64,000 nt of DNA from Owenia fusiformis (Eukaryota > Annelida > Polychaeta > Sabellida > Oweniidae). The position numbers and the translations under genes are program-made. This document shows, piece by piece, positions 34,101 through 41,400 of this stretch (position 1 is the first letter of the stretch; each line of letters begins with the position of its first letter). The stretch spans positions 15,113,754 through 15,177,753 of the forward strand of contig CAIIXF020000011.1 in assembly GCA_903813345.2 (NCBI GenBank). Reading direction: 5' to 3'. The notes beneath the pieces were generated by a model. It did not search any database. It saw nothing but the letters and a program-made list of their open reading frames with translations, and was not told the DNA's origin.

Positions 34101-36839
34101 TGAAGACGATATGTTGCACTGTGTATTTCCACTTTCAAGATAACCAGTGACGGCCAGTGGTCAACTGAGGTGCTCACTTTCATACATGATGAGATAGTCA
34201 ACAATGATTGCACCATTATGATCAAAGGTAAATGTTTAATTTATGATTTCCATTAATTCTGCATGTCATTTTTATTTATTTAACCTGTTGTGAGATATTC
34301 TAGAGAAATCCTTGTAAACAGTAAAGCAAATAAGCTGAACAGATGCATTAACAAGGAATTAAAGAATTTACAGTTGCCATTTCAATCATAGATACATTGA
34401 TCTAAAATAAGGTCAACAAATAAATGAGAAATAACCAAATGTCATTGCTACATCACAAAAACCATCCCATACAAACTGAGTCCATTTAAATGATAAGTGA
34501 ATCACTACAGGAGAACCTAAATATGGGGAGCCTCTGGAGGTAGACCTTGTTCTCCCTAACCAACAGGACCTTGGAGAGTTCCTCTGTTTCACTAGCAAGG
34601 CCATGAAGAATGAGTATTATGAGGCATATCTCTCAACTGTGTCGCCATCTTTCAGCAAAGTTGATGTACCAGATCTCACTGAGGTTTGTAACTTTTGTTT
34701 TACTGTTGCTATGGTTACTGATAGAATATTTGTCAAAATACTTGTTTTTGAAAAAAATGTGTGATAAATGGATAGGTTCTTAGATGGTACATGTATTGTT
34801 GACTCGTTTCATATTAACCCAGTACAGATGTATTAAGCTTACTATTCGTATTATTTTGAGGATATTTATTCAAAGTTGTCATTATTTTAATTTAGCAGTG
34901 GATGTTGTAGGTTGTGTTCCCATATGAGCCTATGCCACTACCAGATGTAGGAGACTTATTTAAGGTATCAGTTACCAACATGGGCACAACTCCAACACAG
35001 GTAACTATAGCTTATAAATAACCCTCTTTTCATGTGTCTCTATGTACATAAACTGTACCTCAGGTAATTAGGATGAATCAGTGTTCCCCAACATTATGAT
35101 AATATAAAGACATGATGAATGCCAAATAATGTTGTTATATTTCAGGTCAGCATCCAGCACTGTTTGGAACCACATACTGATGATCCAAACAAGAAGGAGT
35201 TCAACTCTCAACTAGAACAGCTGGAACAAATGGCTGTTCTGTTGAATTCACATGCTCCCACTGCTGATCCATTAGATATTGATGATATCCGTAAGTAGTT
35301 TTATAAAGGTGGTTCCTTTCTCAAAATGGGTTAGAATTGTTTTCTATGACATCATGATTTTTTATATAGTAACAACAATAAGTTTCGAGTCTCCAGAGTA
35401 GAGAATATGCATGGGTGTCAGAAAGGGGGGTGAGTACCCTCCTCTGAAACTGGCCACCTATATTTTCTTTAAAACACGCCCCCTTTACAAATATGGTTTT
35501 ACGCCCCTGATATGTACTCTTTTTTGCAGATATTGGTACAGCCTGTCTAGGTCAGTACACAGTAGATGACTGCTGGTATAGAACTGAGGTATTAGCCAAG
35601 GAGACTGTAGGAGAAGAGACCAGGATTCTTGCCTTGTATGTGGACTATGGTACCGTGGAGACCATCACTATTGATAGGTAATATGCTTAGATGCAGCGTA
35701 ATATTAAAGATATAATAATGTACAGTAAAATATGTCTATGTGGACATCTATGGCACCTCTAAAAAGTGTTCCACTTGGGAGGTCAGTTCAACTAAAGGTT
35801 CATTTAACATTGAGTCAGTTGGTCTTGGAAAAGTAATCAACTATTGTGGTTCCACTGCTTGAGGTGTTGCACTTTACAGGTTTCACTGTATTCTCATTAT
35901 GGTTGACAATTCATAGTGTGTTTTCTTATTTTCTTAGCATTTAAAAAATATTGATATCTTTTATATTTCTGGTATATCAATCAGTAAACTTAAGGTACTA
36001 AGACCTGCTTAATTGATAATAAATATTCATCATCCCATGTTTAATGATTTAGGATTCGTACCATATCATGGGAATATCGTATGTTACCTGCTCAGTCCAT
36101 GCGCTGTGAAATCAAAGGGCTTGTACCACCAGGTGGCGCAAGTACTTGGTTACCTGCTGCTGTTGAGACGATGAGTGAATGTATTGCCCTTGAACCACAG
36201 ATAGCATGTATCAAGGTATGTTACTAACATTTCACACATTTTAAGGCTTCTTTGAAGGCTTCTTTGAAGTCGGGGTGAAACACTGTCACTTATTTTTGAA
36301 TATATGAAAAAAATTTAAACAGAGAAACAATTGATTTTACTTTTTGTGATTTCATAACCTGTAACCATCATGTACAGTGTGGTGCACCCTGAAAGATATC
36401 CAATACTGAAATATTTCATTCAGTAGCCTTGATATACATTGATCTGTACAGGCCTGCGTCCAGCTTTTGCCAAGGGGGTTCACTTTTCAAAAAAAATCCA
36501 GGGGCATTCACATTTGACAACTTTTGCCCATTTGAAAAGTGCTCAAAATGGTGAAAACTGCGTGATTTTGAAATAAATTTTGGTCACTCCAAACCCCAAT
36601 CCCAGCTGGCTACGAGCCTGTATTATTCAGGATGTATCCAGGATGACTCTTGTGTCGACTATAATACTATTCCTTATTCTCTCCAGGACATACTAGAAGG
36701 CAAGCGTCCCCTTATTGAACTCTACAAACCTCCAGCTGAGGTAGGACCTGATGGTTTACCACTCGATGGCTCAAGAGGTCTACAATACTCGTATAAACCA
36801 CTTCTAGACTGTGGTATTGCTGTACTAAAGGAGGAATGA
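3025..36839 (+). CDS. Multi-Tudor protein with an internal OTU domain (20 exons, 5' end missing)
   Basis: Exons read from splice sites and phase: 3025-3180, 3510-3652, 5997-6210, 6487-6607, 7103-7154, 7461-7693, 7982-8132, 8490-8702, 9439-9581, 20073-20623, 21092-21661, 30292-30467, 33447-33566, 34140-34227, 34511-34683, 34911-35000, 35146-35290, 35530-35677, 36053-36215, 36687-36839. They total 3,803 nt, giving two leading bases plus 1,266 codons and TGA. Domain order: eTudor 1 (about residues 10-225), eTudor 2 (285-470), a Pro/Ser/Thr-rich linker (470-630), the start of eTudor 3, OTU (about 660-845), the rest of eTudor 3 (848-1033), eTudor 4 (1034-1266). Multi-eTudor proteins of the TDRD class bind methylated arginine on PIWI and other germ-granule proteins. 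OTU domains are usually deubiquitinases. ALG13, OTUD4 and fly Otu also combine OTU and Tudor, but with OTU placed before the Tudor domain. The name is left open because orthology cannot be tested here. Confidence 0.88.
4030..4190. repeat. Short degenerate tandem repeat in intron 2
   Basis: A run of about ten imperfect copies of a 15-30 base unit resembling TTGACTCCCTGCTCCC, alternating TTGACTC and TTGAATC. No protein is supported; the minus-strand reading frame across it is only the repeat. Confidence 0.6.
5568..5763. repeat. Small inverted-repeat (MITE-like) element
   Basis: ATTGGCCCCCACGTGAT near 5568 is mirrored by ATCACGTAGGGGCCAAT near 5747. The outer limits and target duplication are unclear, and the element could extend to about 5510-5830. 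Confidence 0.5.
7461..9581 (+). CDS. Exons 6-9: extended Tudor unit 2
   Basis: Exons 7461-7693, 7982-8132, 8490-8702 and 9439-9581. Exon 6 begins with a basic, Pro/Thr-rich spacer, then starts the SN-like half (VKVSHCESPSELYVQL). Exon 7 carries the helix and DTLWYRAQI. Exon 8 carries VFMVDYGYIDTL, where the usual Asn of DYGN is Tyr, so the arginine-binding pocket may be altered. Exon 9 ends the unit with STVEYISVSKVLVEKGLA. The exon 9 donor AG|GTAAAT is the founder of the adjacent 51-bp minisatellite. The exon 8 donor is a weak GTTGGT. Confidence 0.85.
8168..8245. repeat. Fragment of the GGTGGTGACATTTT dispersed repeat family
   Basis: CTGTAACAAATGGCAGG then TGGTGACATTTTACATG matches segments at 33190-33290, 57190-57370 and 58695-58810, and the mirrored end of the long element at 14487-16313. 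Confidence 0.55.
8715..8900. repeat. GGCACC/GGTGCC-rich degenerate repeat
   Basis: Just past the exon 8 donor lies a cluster of GGCACC, CAGCACC, GGTGCT and GGCACCAAAA motifs on both strands. Origin unknown. Confidence 0.4.
9243..9420. repeat. Degenerate mariner-type MITE
   Basis: It starts AGTAAAACCTGTG and ends GACAGGATTGACTGTA, a decayed version of the CAGTAAAACCTG-ended element that is better preserved at 61990-62821. Confidence 0.45.
9543..9798. repeat. 51-bp minisatellite, left block (5 copies)
   Basis: Units start at 9543, 9594, 9645, 9696 and 9747. Each carries GGTCCTTGT, AGAAAGGA, AATACCAATCAGAAG and GTAAATGATCAT. The first unit is the real end of exon 9 plus its splice donor; the rest are copies lying in the intron. 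In the exon frame each copy meets TAA just past the donor, so only the first can be coding. The array resumes at 19047, split by a transposon. Confidence 0.95.
11487..11545. repeat. Internal copy of the CACTA subterminal region
   Basis: GGAATTTCTAGTAATTTTTAG, ACGTGC, GGTCTAGAAACTCTGCG and TATCTAGCGAT parallel 9817-9876 of the left end. It is probably a duplicated end or the remnant of a related element. Confidence 0.5.
11930..12068. repeat. Foldback element of about 140 bp
   Basis: CATATTTGCTCCGATTCATC and GGCCGATTGAGTGTTTT are mirrored by AAATACTCAATCGGCC and GATGAATTTGAGCAAATGTG, so almost the whole segment folds into one hairpin. It lies within the CACTA element. Confidence 0.7.
12580..12855. 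repeat. C-run/G-run MITE-like repeat, copy 1
   Basis: Contains GCTTCTAGCTCAGGTTTGAA, AAGTTGCATC and runs of C ending GCTGGCTACGGCCCTGG. A related copy is at 24095-24275. Confidence 0.45.
14487..16313. repeat. Inverted-ended element filled with a 115-160 bp satellite
   Basis: ATGTCACCACC at the left is mirrored by GGTGGTGACAT at the right. The right end also forms its own hairpin (ATGTCACCAC-TTTTG-GTGGTGACAT) and is preceded by CGGACGC repeats (about 16208-16260). The interior (14540-16150) is about 12 imperfect copies of a unit containing GAGAACATGTAGATGATTTTG, TTTGAAGCAAGTTGAAAA, GACCTTGAGAAGGTCATTGA and GGTCAAATGTCAAATC. No coding potential. Confidence 0.75.
16314..18817. other. Non-coding interior of the CACTA element
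   Basis: No recognisable gene. It contains several homopolymer C or G runs (near 16985, 17440, 17780 and 18037) like those marking the MITE families elsewhere in the window, and otherwise AT-rich sequence. Short overlapping reading frames at 16457-17151 are low-complexity, match nothing I recognise and are not called. Confidence 0.5.
19047..19607. repeat. 51-bp minisatellite, right block (11 copies)
   Basis: Units start every 51 bases from 19047 to 19557. Most have the GAGAAAGGACTTGCAA form of the exon; two (19200 and 19506) have the AAAGAAAGGATTTGTAA form that dominates the left block. The unit is 17 codons long, so several frames stay open on both strands, but this is periodicity and not a gene. 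Confidence 0.95.
20073..20623 (+). CDS. Exon 10: disordered linker and start of eTudor 3
   Basis: The exon (551 nt) encodes a low-complexity linker rich in Pro, Ser, Thr and Gln, including the near-repeats TPSLQPN and TPSLQPT, followed by acidic Ser-rich sequence. Its last 40 or so residues return to order: YQVIKYLPAPVPKS, then VVPTYVGSDGTIFLHEVKP. That last piece matches the two SN-like beta strands that open an eTudor unit. The exon ends after one base of a codon (CCA G|GTCAGT), in the middle of the eTudor fold. Confidence 0.85.
20624..21091. other. Intron before the OTU exon
   Basis: A 468-bp AT-rich intron with a long T run near 20995-21009. The acceptor is CGATTTCCAG at 21082-21091 with a weak pyrimidine tract, which would suit optional use of the next exon. 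Confidence 0.6.
21092..21661 (+). CDS. Exon 11: OTU cysteine-protease domain, symmetric phase-1 exon
   Basis: The whole OTU domain sits in one 570-nt exon that starts and ends in phase 1. Key motifs: RFMIPRDGNCLYRAFSEG with the catalytic Asp and Cys, LRK/MRK-type helix, EGTYGGEPEIHVICWAYN, ITAIVHF, and the C-terminal GGHYDLVL with the catalytic His. All residues expected for an active OTU deubiquitinase are present. A charged helix (EIYEKWREERVRELKKERS) closes the exon. Leaving the exon out would join CCA G to AT GAC and restore HEVKP-DDSILDQLM, a continuous eTudor. The donor GTAGGT and the exon tail are copied twice more just downstream (to about 21770). The exact ubiquitin linkage and any inhibitory role cannot be inferred. 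Confidence 0.9.
21652..21772. repeat. Triplication of the OTU-exon end plus splice donor
   Basis: CACAATATATGGTAGGTGGA and GTCAATGGAGTGTGT occur three times (about 21652, 21693 and 21739). The first is the real exon border; the other two are intronic copies that each retain the G|GTAGGT donor. Confidence 0.85.
22961..23900. repeat. 321-bp tandem repeat, almost three copies
   Basis: The marker TGACGAGCACCTTAATC recurs at 22961, 23283 and 23604, with shared internal text (ACTGAGATTTGCCAAG, AAAATACAGTCTAGTTGACT). A fourth partial start follows at about 23822. 321 is a multiple of three, which explains short open frames on the minus strand. Confidence 0.9.
24095..24275. repeat. C-run/G-run MITE-like repeat, copy 2
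   Basis: Shares TTTCTAGCTCAATTTTGAAG, GAGGTTGCACC and GTGGGCTACAGCCCTG with the repeat at 12580-12855. Confidence 0.45.
26394..26696. mobile_element. CAGGCCCGTAGCCAG-family MITE, nested copy
   Basis: Begins CAGGCCCGTATCCAGGATT and ends GGGCCTG. ATTTA lies on both sides (26389-26393 and 26697-26701), a 5-bp target duplication. Long G and C runs lie inside. Confidence 0.8.
26773..28078. mobile_element. 1.3-kb element with ~110-bp inverted ends, nested
   Basis: GTAGCACACTATAGCGCAGC at 26773 is mirrored by GCTGCGCTATAGTGTGCTAC ending 28078. Similarity extends inward to ACTTCCGGCTTT (26862) and AAAGCCGGAAGT (27980). No target duplication could be fixed and no protein is recognised. Confidence 0.75.
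29570..29768. mobile_element. CAGGCCCGTAGCCAG-family MITE, complete copy
   Basis: CAGGCCCGTAGCCAG at the left and CTGGCTACGGGCCTG at the right are perfect mirrors. AGCAT flanks both sides (29565-29569 and 29769-29773). Interior is rich in G and C runs. Related partial copies lie at 30624-30780 and 36451-36621. Confidence 0.9.
29892..30220. repeat. 110-bp tandem repeat, three copies
   Basis: AAATGCATGTCAGAAAGGAA begins copies at 29901, 30011 and 30121, nearly identical throughout. The array ends about 70 bp before exon 12. Confidence 0.95.
30292..34683 (+). CDS. Exons 12-15: remainder of extended Tudor unit 3
   Basis: Exons 30292-30467, 33447-33566, 34140-34227 and 34511-34683. Exon 12 begins at the eTudor helix (DDSILDQLMNHLQDMYN), not at a domain start, then QACVARFTDDQSWYRAKI. 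Exon 13 gives VLYIDFGNSERL, with the cage aromatics and Asn present. Exons 14 and 15 complete the SN-like half (QWSTEVLTFIHDEI; PLEVDLVLP). The missing opening strands are at the end of exon 10, on the other side of the OTU exon. Exon 14 uses the acceptor TTTCAAG at 34133-34139; the nearby CCAG at 34143-34146 would give an immediate stop. Confidence 0.88.
30624..30785. mobile_element. CAGGCCCGTAGCCAG-family MITE, right-truncated
   Basis: Left terminus CAGGCCCGTAGCCAGGATTT and body shared with the 29570 copy. No mirrored right end is found. Confidence 0.65.
30921..33155. mobile_element. Foldback element in intron 12
   Basis: The left arm (30921-31260) and right arm (32741-33155) are inverted copies. 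The outer 30 bp (GAGAATAACTTTGTACT and mirror) and the inner 160 bp or so (including AATTGGTCATGTGACTTAC and ATATTAAAACGAAGTATGCC) match well, while the middle of each arm has diverged. Interior of about 1.5 kb is non-coding. GGTGGTGACAT directly precedes the left arm. Confidence 0.75.
33190..33290. repeat. GGTGGTGACATTTT dispersed repeat copy
   Basis: TTTTACAAATGGAAGGTGG then TGACATTTTGCATG, preceded by TTATAGTCTCAAACTTTTTT as in the copy at 57260. Confidence 0.55.
34911..36839 (+). CDS. Exons 16-20: extended Tudor unit 4 and C-terminus
   Basis: Exons 34911-35000, 35146-35290, 35530-35677, 36053-36215 and 36687-36839. The unit opens with DVGDLFKVSVTNMGTTPTQVSI, then a helix (FNSQLEQLEQMAVLLN), the core DDCWYRTEV and ALYVDYGTVETI, where the usual Asn of DYGN is Thr, and the return half STWLPAAVETM and IACIKDILEGKRPLIEL. 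The protein ends after LLDCGIAVLKEE with TGA at 36837-36839. Exon 17 has been copied to 38342. The changed Asn suggests weaker methylarginine recognition than in units 1 and 3. Confidence 0.88.
35723..35888. mobile_element. Mariner-type MITE in intron 18
   Basis: Flanked by TA at 35721-35722 and 35889-35890; starts CAGTAAAATATG and ends ACAGGTTTCACTG. It is a decayed relative of the element at 61990-62821. Confidence 0.6.
36451..36621. mobile_element. CAGGCC-family MITE in intron 19
   Basis: Starts CAGGCCTGCGTCCAGC and ends GCTGGCTACGAGCCTG, diverged termini of the CAGGCCCGTAGCCAG family. The target duplication is not clear. Confidence 0.65.
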
Positions 36840-38341
36840 ACTCTCAGTATATATGGCGTATTTGCAACAAGTAGGAGAACTCAGTTGATAGTATATGGAC
36901 ACTGAGGCGGGCGCTGAGGTACCTAGAATAACTGTAGATTTACAGAGAAGATGATATTATATTTTCACAAATTGTCAAAGATGGTGTTTATTCACAAAAG
37001 ACTTGTACAATGTATATTGACTTGTACATTGACAATGTATAAAGACTTGTGCAATGTAGATTGCTAGAAAACATTGTTCACAAATAATGAAAAATGCATA
37101 GAAACCCCAAGAATCTGCAAGTTTCCTATCATAAACTTGTAGTTACATACCGGTAATTATCTTGTATTAAAACCTTAAATAAGCATTTATAATTTAGATT
37201 TTATTTCAAAACAATTTTAGAAAAAAATTGGTGTAGTTATTGTAGTTAAGGATCAAAAGTGTATTATTTTTTCTATGTCGATTTCAAACTTCATATGTTA
37301 TCGAAGGTGTCGAAGGAAAATCATAACTTGATTCAAATGCAGGCATTGCTAAAAATCCATGTTAAGTATTAACTGATTTATGCAAGTTTTCTAAATATGT
37401 ATAATACAAATCGGTGCTGATCATAACGTGCAAGAGAAGTTAACCTGTTCAATTGTGTCTTGGTTGCTCATATACAACTTACATGTAGTCTTTGTACAAA
37501 ATAAAGTTATTTTCATACTTAGTATAAACATATATAAAGTGTTTGTATACATTTGTCAAGATGGCTCAAAGGTACCCGTGGGCCTTTTTGGTCACTACTG
37601 GGGCTTTTAAGGCCTTATTTTTTTTAATTTTAGGCCTGATTTTGAAGAAAATAGGCCTCAAAATTTGGACCCATTTTTGGTTTTAGGGGCCCAATATTTT
37701 TTTCCGAAGTTTTTTCTCAGGCCAGAAATTAGCCCCCCACCTTTGTTGGTTCCCAGATCCGCCCCTGCAATGCCCTCTCTTTTGCAACATATCTAAAAGG
37801 AACCCAGACTAAAATGGGCACACTTAACATCATATTTCCATGGAATATCACAAGAACTGGAATCTTCCATTTACGTTCGATGGGATTCGCTACGCTTTGG
37901 CGTTGCCGTTGTTCTGGTTATAAAAGAATGTTGCACCAAACCAGTGTTGTCCAGTGAAGTGTCTTTATGAAACCATAATAAAAAAAACTATAGCGATACA
38001 TCTTCAAATTACATGTACAGAATCATGAGCGGCACTAATGTGAGAATTTATGGTGTTACCGGGGATGCTACTGAAAAATACTGACAGGCGGGATATGATG
38101 GACAATCTGGTATGATATAATATCCTGATAAAATAAGTATACGTCCAACATTAACGCATTTAGTTAAATATTTAAAATATCTACCACACCTTTTGAAATC
38201 CATATTAACATATTCTCGTCATGTCAAAAATACATGTAATGTAGCCATGCAGTAAGCGTTTTTTAAAAATATTTACAACTTGCTTGATGCTATCAAGTAA
38301 TTGAAACAATGATGATAAATGCAAACTTTTGTTATTTACAG
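36840..38341. other. 3' flank of the Tudor/OTU gene
   Basis: No coding sequence. A likely 3' UTR continues to the AATAAA at 37500. A G/C-run repeat resembling the MITE families lies at about 37600-37770 (GGCCTTATTTT ... CCAGATCCGCCCCTGC). The rest is AT-rich. Confidence 0.5.
37500..37505 (+). terminator. Candidate polyadenylation signal of the Tudor/OTU gene
   Basis: AATAAA about 660 bases past the stop codon. It is the first canonical hexamer I noticed downstream; no transcript support. Confidence 0.35.
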
Positions 38342-38455
38342 GTCAACATCCAACACTGCTTGGAACCAAAACTGATGATCCAAACAAGAAGGAGTTCAAC
38401 TCACAACTAGAACAGCTTGAACAAATGGCTATGCAACTGATCCATTATCCGTACG
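38342..38455 (+). pseudogene. Orphan, frameshifted copy of Tudor exon 17
   Basis: GTCAACATCCAACACTGC and the following bases match exon 17 (35146-35290) for about 100 bases, including a preceding AG acceptor and intron tail, so it arose by DNA duplication and not from mRNA. The copy has one base fewer at CCAAAACTG (original CCACATACTG), shifting the frame, and loses similarity after CAAATGGCT. It ends about 45 bases from the stop codon of the convergent SLCO gene, so it may form part of that gene's 3' UTR in antisense. Confidence 0.85.
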
Positions 38456-38498
38456 AGTCTAAAAACGGCTCGGAGAAGAAAATGTGTAATAGCATTTT

Positions 38499-41400
38499 CT
38501 ACAAATCTGTTATTTTGGCATCTGTAGTTCCATTGTGATCTTTGATAGTCATAAGTGGTTGAGCAGTTTCTAGATCCTCTTTTGATTTTGCTTCACTCAC
38601 TGGTTCCGGGTCATCATATAAAAAATCAGCATTCTTACATTTATACCACATAAATGCGTACCCTATCACTTCAAAAATCAAACAGGCGACCATTAAAATG
38701 TGGAAGTAAACTCGCATTTGATCAGTGGCATAGAACCAGCATGCGCTGTCTGTTGAAGAGCATGATGGCATCTGTTTAAGGCACGCACTGTCAACCACTA
38801 CGCCAAATACCACTGGTGAGGGTAGAGCTTAAATACAAAAGATAAAATGTGTTGTTTTTTCATTCTTGTCTCCTTTTTCATAATGCCCCAACTAGTTCAA
38901 TCTGAATTTGGAATTATAAATGCATTTAAATGTTAGTCCATAGTCGCAACAATTATTTCAAATATTTGTGATATTGCAAATATTAACTGACAAACTGCAC
39001 ATGCCTTTTCTGTGAACGTCTGAAGCTAGAAAAAATAACGGTTTTACGGCTAGAAAAATGGGATGTGCATAGTGCCCATTTCTGTAAAATGATTTGTATA
39101 AATTACATATCTACGAAACGTGGCCTCTATGATATTATAAATGAGAAAATGGACACTTACAAATCAGTACAAGAATGCAACTCATGATACCAATAGACAA
39201 AGCCCTGTCATCTTTCGCAACACATCTACAATGGACAAAAGTATGATGAAAAATAAAGCAAGAATTGGCCGTTGGGTGAGTTATTCAATGACGTACGCGG
39301 TTTGTATTTTCAGAGAAATCATTGAATAACATTTCTATTCAATGTTATGTGTATAAAAGTGTTACAAATCGTAAAGATGGGTTAGACGTCAACGTGTGTA
39401 ATACAGTGACATCAGTACAAATTCTGTGCCCCACTTGGTTTATTGGAATCGAAAGATGACACTTGCTCCATTTAGTACCATCTTTCTGTTGACCAGTGAT
39501 AAGAAGTATTGAGATAATGATAAACAATAACGAAATAACCCTTATTAGCATAATTATTACGAAACTATAAACATTTGAACATCTTTCGGGGAACTATAGC
39601 TAAACCTTTGGAAATTTTTCTGGGAACTATAGCTGAACATTTGAACATCTTTCGGAAAACGATAGCTAAACATTTGAACATCTTTCAGGGAACTATAGCT
39701 AAACATTTGAACATCTTTCGGCAAACTATAGATAAACATTTGAACATCTTTCGGCAAACGATAGCTAAACATTTTAACATCTTTCGGGAACTTAAAACTA
39801 AAAATTTGAACATCTTTCGAGAAACTATGACTAAACATTTGAACATCTTTCGGAGAACTGTAGCTAAACATTTGAACATCTTTCGGGATGAGAACTAATA
39901 TACATTTGTACATCTTTTGGAAAACAATATCTAAACACTTGAAAATCTTTCGGGGAACTATAGCTGAACATTTGAACATCTTTCGGCAAACGATAGCTAA
40001 ACATTTGAACTTAGCTAAACATTTGAGCATCTTTCGGGGAACTATTGCTAAACATTTGAACATCTTTCAGGGAACTAAAGCTAAACATTTGAACATCTTT
40101 CGGCAAACGATAGCTAAACATTTGAACATCTTTCAGGGAACTATAGCTAAACATTTGAACATCTTTCGGCAAACGATAGCTAAACATTTTAACATCTTTC
40201 GGGAACTTAAAGCTAAAAATTTGAACATCTTTCGAGAAACTATGACTAAACATTTGAACATCTTTCGGGGAACTATAGCTAAACATTTGAACATCTTTCG
40301 GCAATCGATAGCTAAACATTTGAACTTAGCTAAACATTTGAACAACTTTTGGAAAACGATAGCTAAACACTTGAACATCTTTCGGGGAACTATAGCTAAA
40401 CATTTGAACATCTTTCGGCAAACGATAGCTAAACATTTGAACTTAGCTAAACATTTGAACATCTTTTGGAAAACGATAGCTAAACACTTGAACATCTTTC
40501 GGGGAACTATAGCTAAACATTTGAACATCTTTCGGCAAACGATAGCTAAACACTTGAACATATTTCGGGGAACTATAGCTAAACATTTGAACATCTTTTG
40601 AGAAACTATAACTAAACATTTGAACATCTTTCGGGGAACTATAGCTAAACATTTGAACATCTTTCGGGAAACGATAGCTAAACATTTAAACATCTTTCGG
40701 CAAACGATAGCTAAACATTTGAACATCTTTCGGGAAACTATAACTAAACATTTGAACATCTTTCGGGGAACTATAGCTAAACATTTGAACATCTTTCGGG
40801 AAACGATAGCTAAACATTTGAACATCTTTCGGAAAACGATAGCTAAACATTTGAACATCTTTCAGGGAACTATAGATAAACATTTGAACATCTTTCGGCA
40901 AACGATAGCTAAACATTTTAACATCTTTCGGGAACTTAAAACTAAAAATTTGAACATCTTTCGAGAAACTATGACTAAACATTTGAACATCTTTCGGAGA
41001 ACTGTAGCTTAACATTTGAACATCTTTCAGGGAACTATAGCTAAACATTTGAACATCTTTCGGCAAACGATAGCTAAACATTTGAACATCTTTCGGGAAA
41101 CTATAACTAAACATTTGAACATCTTTCGGGGAACTATAGCTAAACATTTGAACATCTTTCGGCAAACGATAGCTAAACATTTGAACATCTTTCGGGAAAC
41201 TATAACTAAACATTTGAACATCTTTCGGCAAACGATAGCTAAACATTTTAACATCTTTCGGAAACTTAAAGCTAAAAATTTGAACATCTTTTGGAGAACT
41301 GTAGCTTAACATTTGAACATCTTTCGGGATGAGAACTAATATACATTTGTACATCTTTTGGAAAACGATATCTAAACACTTGAAAATCTTTCGGGGAACT

